A stretch of DNA of 11,461 nt from Candidatus Latescibacterota bacterium (lineage in GTDB: Bacteria; JAAXHH01; JABIQT01), in NCBI GenBank assembly GCA_018667995.1, contig JABIQT010000906.1:1-11461 (forward strand). Direction: 5' to 3'. Of this stretch, positions 1 through 5,570 are shown piece by piece; within the stretch, counting starts at the first letter, position 1; each line of letters starts with the position of its first letter. The notes beneath the pieces were generated by a model that was not told where the DNA came from, searched no databases, and worked only from the letters and a program-made list of their open reading frames with translations. Both the position numbers and the translations under genes were made by a program.

Positions 1-941
1 TGTGGGGCGACCATCTTATGCCGCTGACCGTTTTCATCGGTTCCGAAGTGGAAGAAGGTCAGGGACTTCTGGCAACGGGCTCAAACCACGGTAATGAATA
101 CGAAGGGCCCGTGGCCATAAAGCACCTGATTCATGATATCGACATTAACGATGTGACCGGCCGTCTGATTCTGATACCCGTGCTCAATCCCTCGGCCTTC
201 AAGAGTGGGACCCGGGAGAGTAAGGATGCCGACGGAGTGAATCTCAATCGCGCCTTTGTGGACGGCGCGGGTGTATCGCCAGCTCTGGCTGGTATTACCC
301 ACAGGATTGCCGCTTTTGTGAGAACCTATCTCTGGCCACGTGTGCATGTGGTTCAGGACATTCACGCGGGTGGTGACAGCCTGCGCTTTGCGCTGTGCAC
401 AAGTTTTCATGAGGTCGAAGATACCGAGCAGAGCAAGATCATTGAGGATACGGCCCGCTGGTACGGCTCGCCTTTTGTCATGACCTATCAGAACGATACG
501 CCAGGCCTGCTACCCAGCGAAGCGGAACGGTTGGGAAAGATCACGGTGGGTACCGAGTTGGGATGGGGTGAGACTGTCAATCTGGACGGCGTCCGCTATG
601 CCAGGCATGGAATACGGGCCGCGGCCATTCGCCACGGATTGATGAATGGCGCCATCGAACCGATCGGGCACCACGCTGACGGCACACAGAAACTCGTAGC
701 CATGGTCGATCGGGACTGCTTTGTGCCCGCGCCCTTCCCCGGCCATTATGAGCCGCTAATGGAGTGTGGCGTCTATGTCAAGAAGGGCACACCCGTCGGC
801 CTGCTGCACGACTTCTACCGCATCGATGAAAAACCGTGGCCGGTCTGTGCGGGCGTCGATGGATACGTGATGAGTCAGGCCTCCCGCGCTCCCGTGGCAC
901 AAGGGCTGCATATCCTTGTGGTTGCGCACGAGGTGGGGTGA
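1..941 (+). CDS. M14-type zinc deacylase, AstE/AspA/DoeB-like (5' partial)
   Basis: Likely a zinc-dependent amidohydrolase that removes an acyl group from an N-acyl amino acid, as in the succinylglutamate desuccinylase/aspartoacylase family. It most resembles the DoeB-type N-acetyl-diaminobutyrate deacetylases of ectoine breakdown. Counting from the ATG at 18, the first zinc motif is NHGNEYEGP (H24, E27), followed by GTR (R66) and the NLNR motif (75-78). The third zinc ligand is in DIHAGG (H116), and the TELGWG motif carries the likely catalytic E180. The C-terminal part (about 220-307) has the small beta domain usual for this family. The frame stays open to the window edge (WGDHL before the ATG), and family members carry extra N-terminal sequence before the zinc motif, so the true start is probably upstream of the window. 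The family is clear; the substrate is not, because no ectoine genes are visible. Confidence 0.85.
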   Translation, partial: WGDHLMPLTVFIGSEVEEGQGLLATGSNHGNEYEGPVAIKHLIHDIDINDVTGRLILIPVLNPSAFKSGTRESKDADGVNLNRAFVDGAGVSPALAGITHRIAAFVRTYLWPRVHVVQDIHAGGDSLRFALCTSFHEVEDTEQSKIIEDTARWYGSPFVMTYQNDTPGLLPSEAERLGKITVGTELGWGETVNLDGVRYARHGIRAAAIRHGLMNGAIEPIGHHADGTQKLVAMVDRDCFVPAPFPGHYEPLMECGVYVKKGTPVGLLHDFYRIDEKPWPVCAGVDGYVMSQASRAPVAQGLHILVVAHEVG

Positions 942-1302
942 GTTGTCATACTTAGGAGTATTTCGGAGCTGGGGTGGGTATCTTCAATGCCGTCTCATCA
1001 TTAGGCTGCGGTAGAGGATCAACTGTTTTTCTGCCTCTGAGTATTCTCGAAAGAGAAACAAAGCTAACGTATCTGCAGCGGACCGCTGACAGCAGTAGCA
1101 CATACCTGTGCCCTATAAATCGTGGGATGTAGTCGGATGGCGATCAGGTAGAGATGTTGTCCACTATGAAGCTCCACTGTTCTGTTCGTGCAGGCCAGGG
1201 TGCAAGTGATCAGTTGACACCCCGTATTGTCACCTTAACTCGTTCCCCTCCGGTCAGTCGTTCTCTGTCGCTGACCTGTAACGAAGTCTTACCTATATCG
1301 GT
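942..1302. other. Intergenic gap between convergent genes, no gene found
   Basis: 361 bp between the ends of two converging genes. I see no convincing gene. Small inverted repeats occur: ATACT-TAGG-AGTAT at 948-961, TTCTC-GAAA-GAGAA at 1044-1057 (a 5-bp stem with a GNRA-like loop), and CAGCG-GAC-CGCTG at 1076-1088. None is followed on either strand by a convincing U-tract, so I do not call a terminator although one is expected here. Confidence 0.5.
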
Positions 1303-2424
1303 CTACCCCTCAAATCGGTACTTGTTCACCACATCCATCACCAGCTCTGTACCCAGTCCCGGCTTTTCAGGGAGACGGAGGTAGCCGTTGTCCACCAGAG
1401 GTGGGTCTGTCAGCAGGTCGTTGCGCCAGGGGGCATCCTGCTCATCGTCTACGTACTCCAATACGAGCGCATTAGGGATATTGGCCATCAAATGCAGGCT
1501 GGCCACTGTCGATACGGCGTTGTTAGGGTTGTGGGGGGATACTTGCATGTAGTAGGATTCGGCCATGGAGGCAATCTTCTTCGACTCCATGATGCCGCCT
1601 GTCCTTACCACATCGGGCATGATCATATCCACGGCCTGGGAGGCGATCATATCACGAAACCCAAACCGGGTATACTGCCGCTCACCCACACAGACCGGAA
1701 CATTCACGGACGCCGTCACACGTGCCAGCGCTTCGATGTTTTCCGGACTTACCGGCTCTTCATAGAATAACAGTCCGACCTCTTCTAGGCGGTTCCCCAG
1801 ACGAATAGCTGCGCTGGAACTATACCGGCAGCCCACATCGGTTGCGATATCCACCGCGTCTCCCACGACTTCGCGGCACCGCATCATATGTTCAAGGGCC
1901 TGCTTCTCTTCCAGTATCGTAATCGAGCGAGGCGTGGTGATGTGCTCGCCGTTATCGGGTATAGCGGCCGGGAAATAGGCCTTTATGGCGGTAACACCCT
2001 TTTCGGCCAGTCGTCCACATTCCTCCGGTGTGGATGCGTGACTGTAGAACCTGATTTTGTCGCGGCACACCCCACCTATCAGGTTATAGATGGGCTGGCC
2101 GCTCGTCTTCCCCACGATATCCCAGAGTGCGATCTCTATGCCGCTGATGGCCGCGATGACCACGCCTGTCTGGCCGATCTGTTGCAGCGCGTGGTACATG
2201 CGGTGGTAGAGGAGTTCAATGTTGAACGGATCCTCTCCGATGATTAGTTTTCCCAGCTCATCGATCGCTTGTTTGATGATCGTACCGCCTGGCCAGTTGG
2301 TGGCGTCCCCGAGGCCCACCACGCCCTCATCTGTGTATACCTGCACAAAAATCCAGGGAGAGGCGATATGGTCAGTTTTGCGCCACGACTGAACCAGGTG
2401 CACCTTGACTTCGGTGATTTTCAT
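1303..2424 (-). CDS. Mandelate racemase/galactonate dehydratase-like enolase-superfamily enzyme
   Basis: A 373-aa enzyme of the enolase superfamily, of normal length, with the capping domain at about 1-125 and the beta-barrel at about 126-360. Such enzymes abstract a proton alpha to a carboxylate using Mg2+, usually to dehydrate or epimerise a sugar acid. Visible residues are K148 in IKAY, metal ligands D196 (ATDVG), E222 (FYEEP) and E248 (VGERQ), then D271 (MPDVVRTGG) and H298 (SPHNP), which form the His/Asp dyad. The layout GERxxxRFxF...PDxxxxGGIxE...PHxP is galactonate-dehydratase-like. However, the residue two after D196 is Gly198, where galactonate dehydratase has a catalytic His, and K148 is followed by Ala-Tyr rather than the x-Lys of racemases. 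Function may therefore differ from GalD. It is the last gene of the leftward operon, 42 nt after the preceding stop, with a GGAGG ribosome site at about 2431-2435. Confidence 0.88.
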   Translation of the reverse strand: MKITEVKVHLVQSWRKTDHIASPWIFVQVYTDEGVVGLGDATNWPGGTIIKQAIDELGKLIIGEDPFNIELLYHRMYHALQQIGQTGVVIAAISGIEIALWDIVGKTSGQPIYNLIGGVCRDKIRFYSHASTPEECGRLAEKGVTAIKAYFPAAIPDNGEHITTPRSITILEEKQALEHMMRCREVVGDAVDIATDVGCRYSSSAAIRLGNRLEEVGLLFYEEPVSPENIEALARVTASVNVPVCVGERQYTRFGFRDMIASQAVDMIMPDVVRTGGIMESKKIASMAESYYMQVSPHNPNNAVSTVASLHLMANIPNALVLEYVDDEQDAPWRNDLLTDPPLVDNGYLRLPEKPGLGTELVMDVVNKYRFEG

Positions 2425-2466
2425 GCGGCACCTCCATGATTGATACCGTTTGACATACGAGTCCTT

Positions 2467-3270
2467 TCAAGGCCGCTTCAAATGTGTAAATTCCTGTTTT
2501 GGACCACCATTTTCCCGGTCCCACTGCCACAGTTCGGTGTAGGGCGGCTGCGCCTGAAGTCCGAAGATGGCTGGCCCGTCTTCGCCTGCCCGCTCCAGAA
2601 CGTCCGGCTTGACCACCCGAGCCATCTCATATTCACACTTGGTCCATCGACGACGCCATGGGCTGAGTACCGCGTAGCGCGGCTCGGCAGTCTGGTTCTT
2701 CGTCGCGCCATGCCAGGTGTTAATATCGAACACGATGGCCGATCCCTCAGGGGCAGTGGCCGTACGAGCGTTCGCATAGGCTGTCTCGGGGATATCGAAA
2801 TACGGGTACTTGTGGCTACCCGGCACCAGTTCGGTGGCTCCGTTGGTCTCTGTAAACTCGCTCAAGCAGAAGATCACATTGACCGCCAGGGCGTGACTCG
2901 TCACCCGCCGTTCTTCATCCATAGGCGCCGCGGATGCTGCTCGGTTATGGCCTGTTATTCCCCCGTCGGAATGCAGCCCACGTCCACCCTCTCCCGGCAT
3001 TACCACGGATCCATATTCCGCGCTCAACAGTGCATCGGGGCCTACAAAATGTCGGATGAGACGGAGCAGATCCGGAAGCTGATACAGCCTCTCGAATATC
3101 CGCGCTTTATTAAACAGCCACTCAAGTCCCCCGTGTTCCCTTTCCGGATGACGTTTCTCAAGTTCCTCTCTGCCTACCTTACATTCCTTCGGACTCAGCA
3201 GATCCGGAAGAATAGTAAATCCTTTTAGTTTGAGTTCGAGGGCATGTGTATCAAATGCCTCTTGGTTCAT
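2467..3270 (-). CDS. Phytanoyl-CoA dioxygenase (PhyH) family protein, operon copy 1
   Basis: A 267-aa Fe(II)/2-oxoglutarate oxygenase of the PhyH family, which hydroxylates or otherwise oxidises small molecules using O2 and 2-oxoglutarate. The iron triad is H100-S-D102 (GLHSDGG) with H187 (NTWHGAT), and R198 (EPRYAVLSPW) is the likely 2-oxoglutarate-binding residue. The strand with LVPGSHK (about 148-154) is typical of the family. The frame allows an ATG at 3300, but I chose 3270: AAAGGA lies 9 nt upstream (3280-3285), whereas 3300 has no ribosome site. With this start the gap to the preceding gene is 42 nt. The protein is cytoplasmic, with no signal peptide. Substrate cannot be read from sequence; its place next to a sugar-acid-type enzyme suggests a catabolic or modifying step rather than phytanate oxidation. 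Confidence 0.87.
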   Translation of the reverse strand: MNQEAFDTHALELKLKGFTILPDLLSPKECKVGREELEKRHPEREHGGLEWLFNKARIFERLYQLPDLLRLIRHFVGPDALLSAEYGSVVMPGEGGRGLHSDGGITGHNRAASAAPMDEERRVTSHALAVNVIFCLSEFTETNGATELVPGSHKYPYFDIPETAYANARTATAPEGSAIVFDINTWHGATKNQTAEPRYAVLSPWRRRWTKCEYEMARVVKPDVLERAGEDGPAIFGLQAQPPYTELWQWDRENGGPKQEFTHLKRP

Positions 3271-3279
3271 GATCGTAGT

Positions 3280-3285
3280 TCCTTT
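3280..3285 (-). promoter_or_regulatory. Ribosome binding site deciding the PhyH copy 1 start
   Basis: On the minus strand AAAGGA stands 9 nt before the ATG ending at 3270. The alternative ATG ending at 3300 is preceded only by a sequence without purine-rich complementarity to 16S rRNA. This favours the shorter 267-aa product. Confidence 0.65.
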
Positions 3286-3312
3286 CAAGTCGTGGATCAT
3301 GCATGGCGGCGA

Positions 3313-4113
3313 TCAGATTGTCATCTCTTCGACAGGTCGTGTCCCTGATTCATAGGACGGACGCCAGCGGTCGAATACCATGGACTCCTCCTCACTCAGT
3401 CCGCACAGCCAGTTCCAGGTATGGATCCGGCGTCGCAGGTCCCGATAGGACTCTACACCGCTTGTATAGTGTAATCCAGGCCTGTCCACATACTCGGGTA
3501 CTTTCTCCGAATCAATGAGCCAATCGCGTTGGGGCGGGGACTGCCGCCGGTAAGAGAATTTAACCATGCTTCGGGGATTGTAGCTGAGTTTGGGTCCAGC
3601 TTTGTGCCAGATTCCATATCGTGTGAAAGCCACTGTTCCTGCCTTAACCACCAATGGGATCTGCCCGACGATATTTCCGTAGTGGGCGATCGCATCGCGA
3701 TTGACCGCCCGACACTGGGAACCGGGCAGGATAATGGTGGGGCCATCTTCAAGGTTCACATCCATGGGGTAGTAATAGCACTGCAGTTCCGCTATCTCTA
3801 TACCACCGCCGGAAATACCATCTGAATGCCAGTTCTGTCCTTCAAAGGGTTCTTCAAAGAGATGGTGATGCCCTCCAGTGGGCACAAGGAAATTCTTGCC
3901 CAGCAGGGCGCGCACCACACCAGCAACTTTCGGATGCAGGAGGACTTCCCGAATGAAATCGGGAGACCCAACCAACTCTTTAGCAGGTCCAGGCTCTGTA
4001 TCCTTGCACCGTAGGTTGAACGCGCTATCGACAACACCCTCCAGCACACAGTACCCATCTGCCACGAAATCCATCACACCGTCATCGTCCATGGTCGGCT
4101 TAATATCTGCCAT
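3313..4113 (-). CDS. Phytanoyl-CoA dioxygenase (PhyH) family protein, operon copy 2
   Basis: A 266-aa Fe(II)/2-oxoglutarate oxygenase of the PhyH family, only distantly similar to the next gene in the operon. Iron ligands are H96-S-D98 (NWHSDG) and H170 (GIWHKAG), with R181 (NPRSMVKFSYRR) as the 2-oxoglutarate contact. A Gly-His-His-His stretch (about 81-84) precedes the triad. The LEDGPTIILPGS strand (about 121-132) is the usual family signature. After the barrel there is a long C-terminal extension (about 195-266) rich in Trp, Arg and Glu that I cannot assign. The start is supported by AGGGG just upstream, which overlaps the stop codon of the preceding 119-aa gene. That overlap, with only 12 nt between stop and start, suggests translational coupling. 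The substrate is unknown. Confidence 0.87.
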   Translation of the reverse strand: MADIKPTMDDDGVMDFVADGYCVLEGVVDSAFNLRCKDTEPGPAKELVGSPDFIREVLLHPKVAGVVRALLGKNFLVPTGGHHHLFEEPFEGQNWHSDGISGGGIEIAELQCYYYPMDVNLEDGPTIILPGSQCRAVNRDAIAHYGNIVGQIPLVVKAGTVAFTRYGIWHKAGPKLSYNPRSMVKFSYRRQSPPQRDWLIDSEKVPEYVDRPGLHYTSGVESYRDLRRRIHTWNWLCGLSEEESMVFDRWRPSYESGTRPVEEMTI

Positions 4114-4125
4114 GATAAGCTACCC

Positions 4126-4485
4126 CTATATCATTTTTTCAAGGATGAAATCAAAGCCTACATAATCGTTCTCAAGATCTTTGTAATCAAACAGGTTTAT
4201 CACCGGGAATTGTGTCACCTTCCAGCCATCGGCTACCGCATCCAAGACAGAGGCATAGGGTGGCCTGTCCTTCGGCAACTCTGGCTGTTGTTTCTTTGTC
4301 GGATCAAATATAACCCAACTGACAACGCCGGATCTCAAGTTGGTCGACGTAGCGGTCAGGTACATGATAAGTTGACGGGGTTCCTCTATCAGAGCTTCAA
4401 GCTGATCGAGATCTGCCTCTACCAAGGGAGTGCCCGTCAATTTCGTCCTGCTTTCCGCGATCCATCGTTCTACAGATATCTTCAT
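4126..4485 (-). CDS. Small conserved-looking protein of unknown function, first gene of operon
   Basis: A 119-aa protein I do not recognise. It is acidic and soluble, with no signal peptide, no membrane segment and no cysteine pair. It has an N-terminal helix-like part (about 1-40, rich in Glu and Leu), a beta-like stretch (MYLTATST... GVVSWVIFD, about 41-61), a Pro/Lys loop (64-76), and a C-terminus with aromatic residues (QFPVINLFDYKDL... GFDFILEKM). It is kept as a real gene because it shares strand and tight spacing (12 nt) with the PhyH gene, its stop overlaps that gene's ribosome site, and its start has GAGG about 9-12 nt upstream. It might be a small accessory or substrate-binding partner of the oxygenases, but that is a guess from position. 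Confidence 0.68.
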   Translation of the reverse strand: MKISVERWIAESRTKLTGTPLVEADLDQLEALIEEPRQLIMYLTATSTNLRSGVVSWVIFDPTKKQQPELPKDRPPYASVLDAVADGWKVTQFPVINLFDYKDLENDYVGFDFILEKMI

Positions 4486-4549
4486 AACAGATACGCCTCA
4501 ACATAAGTGGTGAAGTTTGATGGGTTCGATCTATATGGATGGGTCTTGC

Positions 4550-4567
4550 ATTAGGTTGTAACCTAAT
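4550..4567. promoter_or_regulatory. 18-bp palindrome, probable operator of the leftward operon
   Basis: ATTAGGTTGTAACCTAAT has perfect 8-bp arms around a 2-bp GT centre. It sits 65 nt upstream of the first start codon of the leftward operon. Size and symmetry match a binding site for a dimeric repressor such as a LacI- or GntR-family protein. Read on the minus strand it contains TTACAA, with CATATAGA-like sequence about 18-20 nt downstream, so it may overlap a -35 box; that promoter is weak and not called. No regulator gene is in the window. Confidence 0.55.
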
Positions 4568-5015
4568 TCTATGGCGGCTGCCTAATGAAAGGGTGCATAG
4601 TCAAATAGGAGGTTCGATGGCTCGGTTTGCCACCGCACAAGGCTAAACGTCCGGCAAATCTGTCCACCTGAGATCGGGCCAGATAGGTTCGCCTACGTAA
4701 GTCGTATTTGATACGATTCAAGCAACACGACGCCCATCCCAACGGCCATGTCGGACGCGCCAAGTGCATTCAGGTATATATCCGAAATCCCCGTTTTGGG
4801 ATCAAGGAAATTCTTCCAGAATCTTCATAGAGCGACGAGCTACCTATGGGATCTTCTTCTCCACTATCGGTACGTCAGATCGAATCTTTTTATACGTCCG
4901 GAGTCCTGCATTTTGAGATCCGGTCGATGGGTCCGCACTGGCCAAATGGCAGAAGCAGATCCGGCGAGCGTTGGTGTTATGTTCCAGAACTGTTGTCGTC
5001 GCGGATCATGAGTAG
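4568..5015. other. Region without an intact gene
   Basis: Several open frames of 60-90 codons on both strands overlap each other here and none has a convincing start, family motif or ribosome site. The plus frame ending near 5011 contains ASVGVM...CCRRG, which faintly recalls the acyl-CoA-binding motif of GNAT acetyltransferases. It could belong to the same decayed gene as the fragment that follows. Confidence 0.4.
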
Positions 5016-5234
5016 GCAACGGCTGAGTTCTGGAGCAATATACTGACTGATGTTGTAGAGCTTCTTCAATTCTGTGCCTGTTCACCCATTGAACACTACG
5101 GTGGCCCTGAGAAGCACTTCGCCGTGGACTCGGACCTTACACTGCCTCTCGGTTTTCAGTTATATCGCCGGCTTGGGTTCACCATAGCATCACATGAGAG
5201 CTATGTGGATATCAGGCCGTCGCGGAATCGATAG
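5016..5234 (+). pseudogene. Decayed C-terminal fragment, possibly GNAT acetyltransferase
   Basis: The frame from 5016 to the TAG at 5232-5234 reads as about 72 residues of protein-like sequence without a plausible start codon; a TAG at 5013-5015 closes it upstream. Near its end, GFQLYRRLGFTIASHESYVD (5154 onward) has the form of the last conserved block of GNAT N-acetyltransferases, where an aLYxrLGF segment precedes the final strand. Upstream frames that could supply the N-terminal half are in other phases and interrupted. I read this as a broken gene left by frameshifts and stops. The identification rests on one short motif, so the family is tentative. A sequencing error is an alternative cause of the interruption. 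Confidence 0.35.
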
Positions 5235-5523
5235 GGATATTGCCATGTTGAGCAAGAATGAAGCTAGGGGGACACGTACAGGGAATTGAAGAATACTTCC
5301 TCGGAAGCTTGATGATTGGTGATTCTGAAAACCGTGACTTGTGCACAGAAAGTAATCTCTTTACAATTGGGGACGGTCAGGAATCGCTGTGATTTTCTAT
5401 GGTCAATAGAATCTGGGTGGTTACGACCAACTGTTATTATTCATCCGCTGTCATTCACTTACTGGTTGGAGAGTAGGTGGCCAGGGGCCCCGTGTATAAT
5501 GTTCTGTAAGAGAAGAACAGAGC
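5235..5523. other. Upstream region of GH95-like gene, no supported gene
   Basis: No family motif was found. A 44-residue open frame with an ATG at 5258 and stop at 5390-5392 reads protein-like (it ends LFTIGDGQESL), and another open frame covers 5316-5543, but neither has a ribosome site or recognisable domain. TATAAT at 5495-5500 is a good -10 match, but no -35 lies at 16-18 bp, so I do not call a promoter. Confidence 0.35.
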
Positions 5524-5539
5524 CGTTTATCTATAAACG
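5524..5539. promoter_or_regulatory. 16-bp palindrome before the GH95-like gene, possible operator
   Basis: CGTTTATCTATAAACG has perfect 7-bp arms around a CT centre. It lies 31 nt before the ATG of the GH95-like gene and 23 nt after a TATAAT sequence, a place where a repressor could block transcription. It differs in sequence from the palindrome at 4550-4567, so a shared regulator is not suggested. Confidence 0.35.
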
Positions 5540-5570
5540 ATAAAGGCCGCACCCCATTATCTATTCAAAT

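Noticed and set aside
1044-1088. Small hairpins as a terminator for the converging genes
   Set aside because: Stems of 5 bp without a U-tract on either strand are too weak.
2440-3228. 262-codon open frame on the plus strand
   Set aside because: It lies opposite the PhyH gene with intact catalytic motifs; the translation has no family features and is rich in Arg/Ser/His as expected of an antisense shadow.
3271-3300. Ten-codon N-terminal extension of the first operon PhyH
   Set aside because: The upstream ATG lacks a ribosome site, whereas the internal ATG has AAAGGA at 9 nt, and the extension overlaps that site.
4748-5011. 87-codon plus-strand frame as a real gene
   Set aside because: No ribosome site or clear domain; it overlaps other frames of similar length. 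Kept only as possible debris of a decayed gene.
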